Shown: one piece after another, positions 1 to 9,040 of the stretch | Position numbering within the stretch: the stretch's first letter is position 1 | Layout: each line of letters begins with the position of its first letter | DNA from: Paraglaciecola marina | GTDB lineage: Bacteria > Pseudomonadota > Gammaproteobacteria > Enterobacterales > Alteromonadaceae | DNA: 64,000 bases | Direction of reading: 5' to 3' | Assembly (NCBI RefSeq): GCF_004360155.1 | Contig: NZ_SAIS01000016.1 | Coordinates: forward strand, 1-64,000 | Made by a program: the position numbers and the translations under genes | The notes under the pieces: model-generated | Seen by the model: only the letters and a program-made list of their open reading frames with translations | Told to the model about the DNA's origin: nothing | The model's database searches: none

Positions 1-6
1 TAAACG

Positions 7-369
7 TTAAAATGCAATCTTTTGATGACCGCCCATTTCTGCAGGCGAGATAGTAGAGCCTGAGGCTAGCTTGAGCATTTCTACTACGCTGGGGGCAACT
101 GCCCACATTTCAGCTGATTTTAGTTCAAAGCGCATCATCAGTAATGAGCGGTCATCTCGACCTTTCTCATACCATGCTTCAACAGGTTTTGACCAATAGC
201 GGTTAATAACCTCTTGGTTGGTTTATTTAACCAGTAAGCCAGAAATACAAGCAAAAAAGTTATGGTCTAAGCTAGAGAACTGCGCCTCCTTCAGCAATTC
301 TCCTATCGTTTTTGGTGTAAAAAATTGACGCCCTAAAGGATGATTTACAAATGAAAGCCCTTTATTGAC
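7..369 (-). pseudogene. Decayed general stress protein, pyridoxamine-phosphate-oxidase-like flavin-binding family
   Basis: On the minus strand one frame reads, after a stop at 370-372, through 'SSLDHNFFACISG', then an in-frame TAA at 223-225, then 'NRYWSKPVEAWY', 'RDDRSLLMMRF' and 'SAEMWAV', ending at a TAA at 7-9. These match, from memory, the C-terminal two-thirds of the small flavin-binding general stress proteins related to pyridoxamine 5'-phosphate oxidase. The frame has no usable start codon, the part before 'SSLDHNFFACISG' does not look like the family, and the internal stop splits the conserved region. I therefore call it a broken gene. Readthrough or a sequencing error at 223-225 cannot be excluded from this window. 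Confidence 0.55.
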
Positions 370-566
370 TCAGTACCTGACATCAAAATTAGTTCTTACA
401 TTGATAACGCTAGAGTAACTTTATTACGACCCCAATTGATTCAAAAGTGACGTTGTCACAATTGTTGTGAGCGAAGCGAATGCTCATTGCCGTAGCGATG
501 CCTTTCTTTGAGTTTTAAGCTTTTCGTCATGAAATGACATTTTTTAGGCTAGAACCTAAATAAACC
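370..566. other. Intergenic stretch before the rpsF promoter
   Basis: No gene is visible here. The only structure seen is a short hairpin, GTCAT at 526-530 with ATGAC at 534-538, followed by a run of T. It could be a weak terminator reading towards rpsF, but the stem is only 5 bp. Confidence 0.4.
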
Positions 567-595
567 TTGTGCCTAGCGCCCAGTTTATATACAAT
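567..595 (+). promoter_or_regulatory. Putative sigma-70 promoter of the rpsF operon
   Basis: TTGTGC at 567-572 and TACAAT at 590-595 are separated by 17 bases, the optimal sigma-70 spacing. The -10 box is followed directly by a GC-rich discriminator, CCGCGCCGC at 596-604. GC-rich discriminators are a known mark of stringently controlled (ppGpp/DksA) ribosomal promoters. The same arrangement recurs before rplU and rapA in this window. Confidence 0.55.
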
Positions 596-632
596 CCGCG
601 CCGCTTAAAACAGTCACTAACTTTAGTTCCTT

Positions 633-686
633 GTCTCTATATAGCTTGGCTGTGCTATCGAGACTACAACCGTGAGGAGCAATATG
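633..686 (+). promoter_or_regulatory. rpsF leader hairpin, candidate S6:S18 autoregulatory element
   Basis: The leader folds by eye into a two-part stem: GTCTC at 633-637 pairs with GAGAC at 660-664, and ATAGC at 641-645 pairs with GCTAT at 654-658. An unpaired 'CCG' and the Shine-Dalgarno GAGGAG at 674-679 follow. Known rpsF leaders of many bacteria carry an RNA that binds the S6:S18 complex and has an exposed CCG. Position and content fit, but the match was not tested with a covariance model. Confidence 0.4.
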
Positions 687-1100
687 ATGCGTCATTACGA
701 AATCGTATTCATGGTTCACCCTGACCAGAGTGAACAAGTTCCAGGTATGATCGAGCGTTATACCGGAATTCTTACCCAAGAGGGTGGTCAAATTCATCGT
801 TTAGAAGATTGGGGCCGTCGCCAGTTGGCTTACCCTATCGATAAACTTCATAAAGCACACTATGTTTTGATCAATGCTGAAGCAACTGCTGAAGCTGTTG
901 AAGAACTAGAGACTGCTTTCCGTTTTAATGATGTTGTTTTGCGTAACCTTGTTATGCGTACCAAAGCTGCTGTTACTGAACAGTCGCCTATGGCTAAAGA
1001 AGAACGTCGTGAAAAGCGTGAAGAAAAATCATATGACAAACCTGCTGCCGCTGCTCCTGCTACAGAAGCTCCAGCTGCAGAAGAAAAAGGAGACGCATAA
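687..1100 (+). CDS. rpsF: 30S ribosomal protein S6
   Basis: This 137-residue protein is the small-subunit protein S6, which binds 16S rRNA as a partner of S18. The sequence starts [20 protein letters not shown] and contains '[13 protein letters not shown]' and 'KLHKAHYVL', near-identical to E. coli S6. The C-terminus is a low-complexity Lys/Glu then Ala/Pro/Glu tail, as is common in the family. I chose the second ATG of the tandem pair (684 and 687) because it gives the conserved N-terminus and sits 7 bases after GAGGAG; a GTG at 672 would include the Shine-Dalgarno in the coding region. The stop overlaps the rpsR start by one base (TAATG), so translation of S6 and S18 is probably coupled. 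Confidence 0.97.
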   Translation: MRHYEIVFMVHPDQSEQVPGMIERYTGILTQEGGQIHRLEDWGRRQLAYPIDKLHKAHYVLINAEATAEAVEELETAFRFNDVVLRNLVMRTKAAVTEQSPMAKEERREKREEKSYDKPAAAAPATEAPAAEEKGDA

Positions 1101-1327
1101 TGGCTCGTTTTTTTAGACGTCGTAAGTTTTGTCGTTTTTCTGCAGAAGGTGCTGCTGAAATCGATTATAAAGACATCGCTATGTTAAAAAATTACATCAC
1201 TGAAAGTGGTAAAATTGTACCTAGCCGTATCACTGGAACTAGCGCGAAATATCAGCGTCAGTTGTCAACTGCTATTAAGCGTGCGCGCTTCTTGGCGTTG
1301 CTTCCATATACTGATTCTCACAAGTAA
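1100..1327 (+). CDS. rpsR: 30S ribosomal protein S18
   Basis: The 75-residue product is ribosomal protein S18, with '[10 protein letters not shown]' at the N-terminus and '[19 protein letters not shown]' in the middle, both diagnostic. Length equals the usual 75 residues. It begins on the last base of the rpsF stop codon. In E. coli and several other Gammaproteobacteria priB (primosomal protein N) lies between rpsF and rpsR; here there is no room for it. S18 works in the 30S platform and pairs with S6. Confidence 0.98.
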   Translation: MARFFRRRKFCRFSAEGAAEIDYKDIAMLKNYITESGKIVPSRITGTSAKYQRQLSTAIKRARFLALLPYTDSHK

Positions 1328-1342
1328 TCGTAGGTAGCAGAG

Positions 1343-1795
1343 ATGGATATTATACTATTAGACAAGATCGCTAACCTAGGCGGCTTGGGTGACAAAGTCA
1401 CTGTAAAATCAGGTTACGCGCGTAACTTCTTGTTCCCACAAGGTAAAGCAGTTCCCGCTACTAAAGTAAATGTAGAGAAATTTGAACAGCGCCGTGCTGA
1501 GTTGGAAGCGAAAATCGCTGAACAACACGCTACAGCACAAGCTCGTGCAGATAAAATCGCTGCTTTAGGTGAAGTGACTATCGCTTCTCCAGCTGGTGAT
1601 GAAGGTAAATTGTTTGGTTCTGTCGGTACTCGCGACATTGCTGATGCAATTACTGCTGCTGGTGTTGAAGTAACTAAGTCTGAAGTTAAATTACCTGTAG
1701 GTACTTTACGTGAAACTGGCGAATTCGAAATCGATTTGCAAATTCACACAGACGTTACTGCCACTATCAAGTTGGTTATCATTCAAGAAGCTTAA
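1343..1795 (+). CDS. rplI: 50S ribosomal protein L9
   Basis: The 150-residue protein matches L9: N-terminal domain with '[19 protein letters not shown]' and '[13 protein letters not shown]', then a long helix rich in Ala/Glu/Lys, then a C-terminal domain with '[15 protein letters not shown]'. It binds 23S rRNA at the base of the L1 stalk. It is the last gene of the rpsF operon, 15 bases after rpsR, and is followed by a strong intrinsic terminator. Confidence 0.98.
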   Translation: MDIILLDKIANLGGLGDKVTVKSGYARNFLFPQGKAVPATKVNVEKFEQRRAELEAKIAEQHATAQARADKIAALGEVTIASPAGDEGKLFGSVGTRDIADAITAAGVEVTKSEVKLPVGTLRETGEFEIDLQIHTDVTATIKLVIIQEA

Positions 1796-1820
1796 TTGCT
1801 ACTTGTTGTAACGTATATAA

Positions 1821-1850
1821 AAACACCGCTAATTTAGCGGTGTTTTTTTA
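1821..1850 (+). terminator. Intrinsic terminator of the rpsF-rpsR-rplI operon
   Basis: AAACACCGCTAA at 1821-1832 pairs with TTAGCGGTGTTT at 1834-1845, followed by T residues to 1849. It lies 25 bases after the rplI stop. It may also serve the convergent MOSC gene that ends at 1861, because the stem is flanked by an A-run on the other side. Confidence 0.85.
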
Positions 1851-1860
1851 TGTCTAATAT

Positions 1861-2499
1861 TTAGGAGTTGGTTGCTTTTCTTTGTAGAGTTTCTTGCCAT
1901 TCGGGATCTAACCCCTCGGCTTTACTGGCATTTTGTAAAGCATCTTTGGGAGCGGTTTTACCCCTGGCTAGTTTTAAAAAATCTGCAATGGTCAAGGTAG
2001 GATTTGGCCGAGAAATTAAAGCAACTTGGTCGTCAATTGCAAAGCTGCCTTCTGTTAGTATGCGGTAATACCAACCATGAATTCCGTGCTTAGCTATAAA
2101 CTTGTCTAGGCCCGGTGTACTAAATTTTTCAGAGATTTTGAAACAGGGCATTCTTGGTCCAGAAACCTGAACTACGACCTTACCGATTTCATAGGTATCT
2201 CCAATACAAACATTCGACTCGTTCATTGTGCCAACACTAATATTCTCACCCATAGAGCCTATCTTGGCCTTTCTGTAAAGCAAAGGATAAGCTTTTATAA
2301 TTTTTTCATAACTGCTCAGGGAATATTGATGAAGGGCTCTCTCTGGCCCACCGTGATATCGTTTGTCTACTTGAATATCGCCAACTATACCTAGCTTGTC
2401 GACTGTTGCTGTATTGGTGGGGTATTTGTAGATACCTGTTAATTCGCTTTTAGGGCCGATTCTTTTAAGCTGAGCTTTGTATAAACCAATAACCTTCAT
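1861..2499 (-). CDS. MOSC domain protein, YiiM-like
   Basis: A 212-residue cytoplasmic protein of the MOSC family (molybdenum cofactor sulfurase C-terminal-like), closest in feel to YiiM. Visible family marks are 'GDIQVDKRYHGGPERALHQY', 'GSMGENISV' and 'VSGPRMPCFK', the last holding the conserved cysteine thought to bind sulfur or the cofactor. The C-terminal 40-50 residues look like the helical extension of YiiM proteins. E. coli YiiM takes part in molybdenum-dependent reduction of N-hydroxylated bases; the substrate here is inferred only. It is convergent with rplI and followed upstream by another minus-strand gene. Confidence 0.85.
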   Translation of the reverse strand: MKVIGLYKAQLKRIGPKSELTGIYKYPTNTATVDKLGIVGDIQVDKRYHGGPERALHQYSLSSYEKIIKAYPLLYRKAKIGSMGENISVGTMNESNVCIGDTYEIGKVVVQVSGPRMPCFKISEKFSTPGLDKFIAKHGIHGWYYRILTEGSFAIDDQVALISRPNPTLTIADFLKLARGKTAPKDALQNASKAEGLDPEWQETLQRKATNS

Positions 2500-2544
2500 T
2501 ACTATCCTTTTTCAATCATTAAAGTTTACGTTTTGGAAGAGGGT

Positions 2545-3075
2545 TTATTTAGCCTCTAGATAGGCTTCTTTAAGCCAGTTTAATAATTCGCTATCTATTT
2601 GTTCTGGTTGGGTTATTTGAACCCTATGTGTGCACATAGCGCCAAATGGCCCGGACGTTTCTAATCTTTGAGTGTTGGCTTTGTCATTAAATTTCAAACC
2701 TATATCAATCCGAGTTTTGGTGCTGGGTTGAATTAAAGCAAATTGGCGCTTTACTTTGTAGCTAACCGCAGATTTTTTTGGGGTGACTATAACGTCAGAG
2801 CCGAGTAATTTTATGTGTTGGTCGAGCTCGTTGAAAATATCTTTTAGGTTTTCTTTCTTTAAGTATTGGTTTGCAATTAGGTCTTCATTACTAAAGGATG
2901 CTGCATCGGCTTCACGAAACTTTAAGGTGATAAAATTCGCAAACCCATGGGTTACATTATGCTCTTTCTTTAAAAAGGTCATGTATTCCCCATGTTTATT
3001 GAAGGTTTGTTTGGCTAGTAATTGCTTCCACTCTTCTAAGGTTTTACCGGTCTTTTCTAATAGATTCTGTTCCAT
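2545..3075 (-). CDS. DUF4287 / DUF5655 domain protein
   Basis: A 176-residue soluble protein. The first third ('KTLEEWKQLL', 'KHGEYMTFLKKEHNVTHGFA') matches the short DUF4287 domain. The remainder ('KKSAVSYKVKRQFALIQPST', 'RIDIGLKF', 'HRVQI') matches DUF5655, a domain often found alone or after DUF4287 in proteins of unknown function. No signal peptide or membrane segment is visible. It lies 45 bases upstream of the MOSC gene on the same strand and may be cotranscribed. The biochemical role is not known. Confidence 0.75.
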   Translation of the reverse strand: MEQNLLEKTGKTLEEWKQLLAKQTFNKHGEYMTFLKKEHNVTHGFANFITLKFREADAASFSNEDLIANQYLKKENLKDIFNELDQHIKLLGSDVIVTPKKSAVSYKVKRQFALIQPSTKTRIDIGLKFNDKANTQRLETSGPFGAMCTHRVQITQPEQIDSELLNWLKEAYLEAK

Positions 3076-3235
3076 TATTTCACCTGTGGTTGTTTTTCCA
3101 GATACATAATTGGCTGGTTCATTAGTTGGTTCTATTTATATGAAATTTTAGTGTATTCTTTTTTACCTCGCCCTTTAAACTTTTACAACTTAGGCTGCGA
3201 CTAATCTTTTAACCAAACAAGAGTAAACCTTTACA

Positions 3236-3802
3236 TTGAATACACATGGAAACGTTGTTGCCGCTGAACATAAGTTTGCTACAAAAAGTGAGCTGGACTT
3301 AATTAAAGCAGTGCAGGGCGGAGATAAACAGGCTTATAACACTTTATATCACCAATATATTGGGCAGGTGTATGGGCTTTGTTATCGATTAACCGGTGAA
3401 AAAGCATTAGCTGAAGATGCAGCTCAAGAAGTGTTTATACAGTTATGGCGAAAAATCGGCAACTTTAGAGGGCAAAGTAAGTTTTCTACTTGGTTACACA
3501 CAGTTACGTCTAATGTCACTATCTCTTATATTCGTAAGCAAAAGGGCTGGGTACAGAAAATGTTTAACATTGAAGATTCGGCTGCGATGAATGAAGAGGC
3601 TGATGCATCAAGTAGTAGTGTAGACCTCGAAAGTTATGTAGTTAGACTCCCTGAGAGAGCGAGAATAGTCTTTGTGTTGCACGCCATTGAAGGGTATCGC
3701 CACGAAGAAATCGCCACAATGACAAATATGGCAGTTGGTTCTAGTAAATCACAATTTCATAGAGCGAAACAACTGCTAGAGGAGTGGATGAAAGATGAGT
3801 AA
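3236..3802 (+). CDS. ECF-type RNA polymerase sigma factor
   Basis: A 188-residue sigma-70 family protein of ECF size. Region 2 is seen in 'DKQAYNTLYHQYIGQVYGLC' through 'AEDAAQEVFIQLWRKIGNF' and 'FSTWLHTVTSNVTISYIRKQ'. Region 4 is seen in 'LPERARIVFVLHAIEGYRHE' and the helix-turn-helix 'EIATMTNMAVGSSKSQFHRA'. No ATG precedes region 2, so a TTG at 3236 is the most likely start; Shine-Dalgarno support is weak (AAGAG about 12 bases before). It overlaps the next gene by 8 bases, the usual sigma/anti-sigma arrangement. It is expected to transcribe its own operon and other targets when released. Confidence 0.88.
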   Translation: MNTHGNVVAAEHKFATKSELDLIKAVQGGDKQAYNTLYHQYIGQVYGLCYRLTGEKALAEDAAQEVFIQLWRKIGNFRGQSKFSTWLHTVTSNVTISYIRKQKGWVQKMFNIEDSAAMNEEADASSSSVDLESYVVRLPERARIVFVLHAIEGYRHEEIATMTNMAVGSSKSQFHRAKQLLEEWMKDE

Positions 3803-4292
3803 GGCCAGAATTGAAGCCTCCCTTAATGAAAAAATTGCAGAGCTTAAAAAAGATAAACAACCTGAAAGAGATTTATGGCCGGGTATAGAGTTGGCCATTT
3901 CTAAAGAAGATTTTTCAGGACTACAGCATTCAAGGGTAGAGAGGCGTAAGAAATATTTAGCGGTAGCAGCGGTTGTCATGTTTGGTTTTATTGGGTGGTT
4001 CACCATTAGTCCGCAATTTGTGCTGTTAACTGGGGATGATTTGGTTGCTTCGTTAAGCGCACAACACGAAGCACAAAAACATGAGTTGTTGGTTAAGTTA
4101 CGAAGCCAGCCAGCATTAACAGAGAATTGGCAAGACCAACTTGCAGAGTTAGATGATGCCGCAAATGCGATTAAATTGGCTTTAGAAAACGACCCAAATA
4201 ATATGGCGCTATTAAAGATGTTACAAAGCGTGCATCAACAACAAATTAGTATTATTGAGCGAGTACATTCGCCCAAATGGTCACAAATTTAA
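3795..4292 (+). CDS. Putative anti-sigma factor, single-pass membrane protein
   Basis: A 165-residue protein with an N-terminal cytoplasmic part of about 50 residues, one hydrophobic segment 'YLAVAAVVMFGFIGWF' and a periplasmic helical region rich in Glu, Gln and Leu. No zinc-binding HxxxCxxC motif is seen, so it is not a ZAS-type anti-sigma. Topology, the 8-base overlap with the upstream sigma gene and the short gap to the next gene all argue for a membrane anti-sigma that holds the ECF factor. The signal it senses is unknown. Confidence 0.65.
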   Translation: MSKARIEASLNEKIAELKKDKQPERDLWPGIELAISKEDFSGLQHSRVERRKKYLAVAAVVMFGFIGWFTISPQFVLLTGDDLVASLSAQHEAQKHELLVKLRSQPALTENWQDQLAELDDAANAIKLALENDPNNMALLKMLQSVHQQQISIIERVHSPKWSQI

Positions 4293-4316
4293 GCTGTAAA
4301 GTTTAAGGAGTAATAA

Positions 4317-5267
4317 ATGAATAAATTAGTTATAGGTGTAGTGGTCTATTGCTTAAGCATAACTGCTTGGGCTTCTGAGCAGGTAGACCGTATTGCAGAT
4401 GTAGATGAAGATGCATTTATAAAAATTGAGCATGTTAATGGTGAGGCAATTATAAAAGCTTGGGATAAAAAGCAAGTAAGAGTAGTTGGCAAATTAGGCG
4501 ATAACACTAAAGAATTTATATTTAGACATGACAGTGATGAAGTTTTGATTGAGGTTAAAGTAAAACAAAACTCAAAGTGGTCAAATTGGGGCGATGATCA
4601 GGGGGATGATTTAGAAATATATGTGCCACGGCAAAGTAAAGTTTATTACAGTGCTATAAATGCGGATGTTGCAGTTGAAGGTTTTCAAGGTGGAGCAAGT
4701 ATTGATACGGTAAACGGAAGTATTAACAGTAGAGAATTAGCCGGGCGCATTCACTTAGAGTCAGTCAATGGTGATATTACCGCTAAAGAGCTTGAAGGCG
4801 ATGTAAAAATAGAAACGGTAAATGGTGATATAAACTCCTTTAATTCTGGTGGGAATGGAGATAGTTACGATTCTGTGAACGGTGACATTAAAGTGACAAG
4901 TAATAGTCAAGAAATTAATGTTGGGACAGTTAATGGCGATATTGATTTAAAGCTTGGTGAGATTTCTCAACTTAATGTAAGTACTGTCAATGGTGACATT
5001 GACGCTAGTCTTAGTCTGAAAAAGAGCGGGGATATTGATGCCTATTCAGTTGATGGTGCTATTAATTTAAATTTCCAAAAGAAAGTATCAGCTCGATTTG
5101 ATATTCAAGCGCATGCTGGTGGATCAATTAAGAATTTGCTGTCAGATGATAAAATGCAGAAAGCTAAGTATGGTCCAAGTCGTTGGCTAGAGTTTGCTGT
5201 TAATGGTGGCCATGCTGAAGTGGATATTTCTACAGTGAGTGGCAGAGTAAAACTAAGTACAAAGTAA
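4317..5267 (+). CDS. DUF4097 beta-strand-repeat secreted protein
   Basis: A 316-residue protein with a signal peptide (hydrophobic 'LVIGVVVYCLSITAWA'). It then carries a run of repeats spaced about 17-25 residues, each centred on V-N-G-(D/E/S)-(I/A): 'EHVNGEAI', 'DTVNGSIN', 'ESVNGDIT', 'ETVNGDIN', 'DSVNGDIK', 'GTVNGDID', 'STVNGDID', then weaker 'YSVDGAIN' and 'STVSGRVK'. This is the DUF4097 pattern, predicted to form a right-handed stack of beta strands. It follows the anti-sigma gene by 24 bases and is probably the effector of that envelope-stress operon. DUF4097 proteins are often encoded next to sigma/anti-sigma or sensor genes, but the molecular function is not established. Confidence 0.85.
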   Translation: MNKLVIGVVVYCLSITAWASEQVDRIADVDEDAFIKIEHVNGEAIIKAWDKKQVRVVGKLGDNTKEFIFRHDSDEVLIEVKVKQNSKWSNWGDDQGDDLEIYVPRQSKVYYSAINADVAVEGFQGGASIDTVNGSINSRELAGRIHLESVNGDITAKELEGDVKIETVNGDINSFNSGGNGDSYDSVNGDIKVTSNSQEINVGTVNGDIDLKLGEISQLNVSTVNGDIDASLSLKKSGDIDAYSVDGAINLNFQKKVSARFDIQAHAGGSIKNLLSDDKMQKAKYGPSRWLEFAVNGGHAEVDISTVSGRVKLSTK

Positions 5268-5311
5268 CTTAATAGACTAATTAGGAGTGAGTGATTAGCG
5301 GTGAGCTGTTG

Positions 5312-6283
5312 TTAAGCTGACCGCTGCACAGAGATTTTAGCTAAGCCTATTAAAGCATCTTTATAGTTAGAATCTGGTACGGGTTGTAACGCATTAATAG
5401 CTTGTTCTGATGCTTCAACGGCTAACTGTTTAGTATATTCTAAAGAGCCAGCTTGTTTCATTGCTGCCATTATTTCGTCAAAGTGTTGCATACCATCACC
5501 TGTTTCAATGGCTTGCTTTATCATAGTGGCTTGAGCATCGTTGCCATTCCACATTGCGTGTAACAGTGGCAAGGTTGGTTTACCTTCTGCTAGGTCATCA
5601 CCCACATTTTTACCCATTTCTTCGGGGTCGGCGTCATAATCTAGTACATCATCTATAAGTTGAAAGGCAGTACCTAAGTATTTGCCATAGTTTTGCATAG
5701 CAATTTCAATTTCTTTGGGTTGGTCAGCTAGTACTGCGGCCAATAAAGTCGCCGCTTCAAATAAGCGTGCCGTTTTACTATATATAACCTGCATGTAACT
5801 TTCTTCCGTGGTGTCTGGATCATTGCAGTTCATTAACTGTAATACTTCACCTTCAGATATCACATTAGTGGCATCGGATAAAATTTCCATTACTCGAATT
5901 CTTTTTAGACTGACCATCATCTGAAAAGAGCGGGTGTATAAAAAGTCTCCTACAAGCACACTGGCTTGATTACCAAACACTGCATTGGCGGTTTCTTTAC
6001 CACGGCGCATAGTGGATTCATCAACCACATCATCATGGAGTAAAGTTGCAGTGTGAATAAACTCGATTATTGTCGCTAACGTATGATGTTGTTGATTGGG
6101 AATGTTAACCGCATTTGCTGCAAGTACCGTTATCAATGGCCGTAAGCGTTTTCCACCACTATTAACTATATAAAAACCGAGTTGATTGATCAGTGAAACA
6201 TCAGAGTTGACTTGCTGTTGAATTAACTCATTTACAGCCATCATATCTTGATGCGCTAGGTTATTGATGTCTTCTAGTTTCAT
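5312..6283 (-). CDS. ispB: Octaprenyl diphosphate synthase
   Basis: A 323-residue trans-prenyltransferase that builds the ubiquinone side chain from farnesyl and isopentenyl diphosphates. The first aspartate-rich motif is 'LLHDDVVDES' (Asp84, Asp85, Asp88) and the second is 'QLIDDVLDYDAD' near residue 210. 'GGKRLRP' near residue 45 binds isopentenyl diphosphate. It is divergent from rplU, as in E. coli, with 248 bases between the start codons, and the strand/position combination supports ispB rather than ispA. Confidence 0.95.
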   Translation of the reverse strand: MKLEDINNLAHQDMMAVNELIQQQVNSDVSLINQLGFYIVNSGGKRLRPLITVLAANAVNIPNQQHHTLATIIEFIHTATLLHDDVVDESTMRRGKETANAVFGNQASVLVGDFLYTRSFQMMVSLKRIRVMEILSDATNVISEGEVLQLMNCNDPDTTEESYMQVIYSKTARLFEAATLLAAVLADQPKEIEIAMQNYGKYLGTAFQLIDDVLDYDADPEEMGKNVGDDLAEGKPTLPLLHAMWNGNDAQATMIKQAIETGDGMQHFDEIMAAMKQAGSLEYTKQLAVEASEQAINALQPVPDSNYKDALIGLAKISVQRSA

Positions 6284-6448
6284 GCCTTCACTTTTTTGAT
6301 TAAGCTTAAGTATTCATACTGTTAAATTCGCAAACGGATTCTACAGAATTTTAGTAGGGTATCCAGTCACACTTAAACATATATGTCACAATAATGCAGG
6401 GGAAACGTAAAACGATTGTTATTTAATCAAATTAATTAAAAAATGGAC

Positions 6449-6477
6449 TTGCTTGGTGATATAGCTTCACGTACAAT
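6449..6477 (+). promoter_or_regulatory. Putative sigma-70 promoter of rplU-rpmA
   Basis: TTGCTT at 6449-6454 and TACAAT at 6472-6477 are 17 bases apart. The -10 box is followed by TCGCGCCCT at 6478-6486, a GC-rich discriminator almost the same as that before rpsF. This gives a leader of about 45-50 bases before the rplU start. Confidence 0.6.
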
Positions 6478-6531
6478 TCGCGCCCTGTTTTTGAATATAT
6501 AGTGTCAAGAGACACAGAGCGGAGTTTAATT

Positions 6532-6843
6532 ATGTACGCGGTTTTCCAAAGTGGTGGCAAACAACACCGTGTGGCTGAAGGCCAAACCGTTCGCCTAGAA
6601 AAAATCGAAGTGGCTCCTGGTGAGTCAGTTGAATTCGATGATATTTTAATGGTGAGCAATGGTGACGATATTAAGATTGGTACACCTTTTGTTAATGGTG
6701 GAAAGGTTACTGCTGAAGTAGTAACTCATGGACGTGGCGAAAAAGTAAAAATCGTTAAGTTCCGTCGTCGTAAGCATTCACGTACCCAAATGGGTCACCG
6801 TCAGTGGTTCACAGAAGTGAAAATCACTGGCATTAGCGCTTAA
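6532..6843 (+). CDS. rplU: 50S ribosomal protein L21
   Basis: A 103-residue protein identical in length and pattern to L21: '[14 protein letters not shown]', '[16 protein letters not shown]' and '[14 protein letters not shown]'. The ATG at 6532 is chosen because it gives the conserved N-terminus and follows GGAG at 6521-6524; a longer reading from 6502 is not supported. L21 binds 23S rRNA. It is the first gene of rplU-rpmA. Confidence 0.98.
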   Translation: MYAVFQSGGKQHRVAEGQTVRLEKIEVAPGESVEFDDILMVSNGDDIKIGTPFVNGGKVTAEVVTHGRGEKVKIVKFRRRKHSRTQMGHRQWFTEVKITGISA

Positions 6844-6858
6844 TAGGAGTAATTACAA

Positions 6859-7116
6859 ATGGCACATAAAAAAGCTGGTGGTAGTACTAACAACGGCCGT
6901 GATTCAGAAAGCAAACGTTTAGGTGTTAAGCGTTACGGTGGTGAGTCTGTATTAGCTGGTAACATTATTGTTCGTCAACGTGGTACTAAATTCCACGCTG
7001 GTAATAATATGGGTATCGGTAAAGACCATACTTTATTTGCTTTATCTGATGGTAAAGTTCAATTTGAAGTTAAAGGTCCGAAAAATCGCAAATTTGTGAG
7101 CATTGTTGCTGAATAA
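6859..7116 (+). CDS. rpmA: 50S ribosomal protein L27
   Basis: An 85-residue protein beginning '[20 protein letters not shown]', the conserved N-terminus of L27 that reaches the peptidyl-transferase centre. '[13 protein letters not shown]' and 'GKDHTLFAL' are also diagnostic. It is 15 bases after rplU and followed by an intrinsic terminator, so obgE probably has its own promoter. Confidence 0.98.
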   Translation: MAHKKAGGSTNNGRDSESKRLGVKRYGGESVLAGNIIVRQRGTKFHAGNNMGIGKDHTLFALSDGKVQFEVKGPKNRKFVSIVAE

Positions 7117-7136
7117 GTAATAAGTGTATTATATTT

Positions 7137-7165
7137 AAAAGCCCCGCTTTATGCGGGGCTTTTTG
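7137..7165 (+). terminator. Intrinsic terminator after rpmA
   Basis: AAAAGCCCCGC at 7137-7147 pairs with GCGGGGCTTTT at 7153-7163, with a TTTAT loop and further T residues. The stem is GC-rich and is a confident Rho-independent terminator. Confidence 0.9.
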
Positions 7166-7253
7166 TTTAACCCGTATAAATTATGTGCTACTTGTTTTAA
7201 AGTTTTACACTCTATACTGGTTTAAGTCGTTTTATTATCAAGGTGTTAAGTAA

Positions 7254-8426
<1,173 letters not shown>

Positions 8427-8512
8427 CTCCTACCGAGTCCTTTAAGCAAAAGGGTTAGTTTATGTATAAATTAGCCCTTATATCCTGATAAATTCAAAAG
8501 TGTAAAATACTC

Positions 8513-9040
8513 ATGATACAAGTTTCAATGATTGCCGCTATGGCTAATGATAGAGTGATAGGCTTTAATAATACTATGCCTTGGCACCTTCCCGCCGATC
8601 TTAAGCATTTCAAAAAAGTGACGCTAGGCAAACCTATAGTAATGGGTAGAAAAACTTATGAGTCGATTGGAAAAGCATTACCAGGGCGTTTGAATATTGT
8701 GGTGAGTTCAGATCCTGTTTTTACTTTACCCGACGCTACTGTCGTAAATAGTTGTGAGCAAGCTATAGAAGAGGCAAAGGGTCATAGTCAAGCTGAGGGA
8801 GTAACCAACCCAGAAGTCATGATTATAGGTGGCGGTACCATTTATCAGCATTTTTTACCTTTATGCCATCGCCTTTACTTAACCCATATTGATTTAGAGG
8901 TCGCAGGAGATACTTATTTCCCAGACTATAAAGCTAATTACTCATGGGTTGAGGAAAGTACAGAATCGTTCGACAGTGATGATAAAAATCTTTATTCATA
9001 TCATTTCATTAATCTTGTGAAACAGGCTGAACTGGTTTAG
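8513..9040 (+). CDS. folA: Dihydrofolate reductase
   Basis: A 175-residue enzyme that reduces dihydrofolate with NADPH. Diagnostic parts are 'MIAAMANDRVIGFNNTMPWH', 'LPADLKHFKKVTLGKPIVMG' with the catalytic Asp, 'GRKTYESIGKALPGR' and 'MIIGGGTIYQHFL'. Length is slightly above the 159 of E. coli. Its 3' end overlaps the convergent membrane-protein gene by 32 bases. thyA, which produces its substrate, lies 20 kb away on the same strand. Confidence 0.96.
   Translation: MIQVSMIAAMANDRVIGFNNTMPWHLPADLKHFKKVTLGKPIVMGRKTYESIGKALPGRLNIVVSSDPVFTLPDATVVNSCEQAIEEAKGHSQAEGVTNPEVMIIGGGTIYQHFLPLCHRLYLTHIDLEVAGDTYFPDYKANYSWVEESTESFDSDDKNLYSYHFINLVKQAELV

Noticed and set aside
526-546. Short hairpin with T-run as a terminator upstream of rpsF
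   Set aside because: A 5-bp AT-containing stem is too weak to call, and no gene on the plus strand ends there in the window.
672-686. GTG at 672 as the rpsF start
   Set aside because: It would place the Shine-Dalgarno GAGGAG inside the coding region and add residues not found in S6.
4430-5260. Regular repeats that could suggest a CRISPR or tandem-repeat array
   Set aside because: The repeats are in frame within a signal-peptide protein, vary at silent positions and encode the V-N-G-D-I beta-strand motif. They are protein repeats, not CRISPR.
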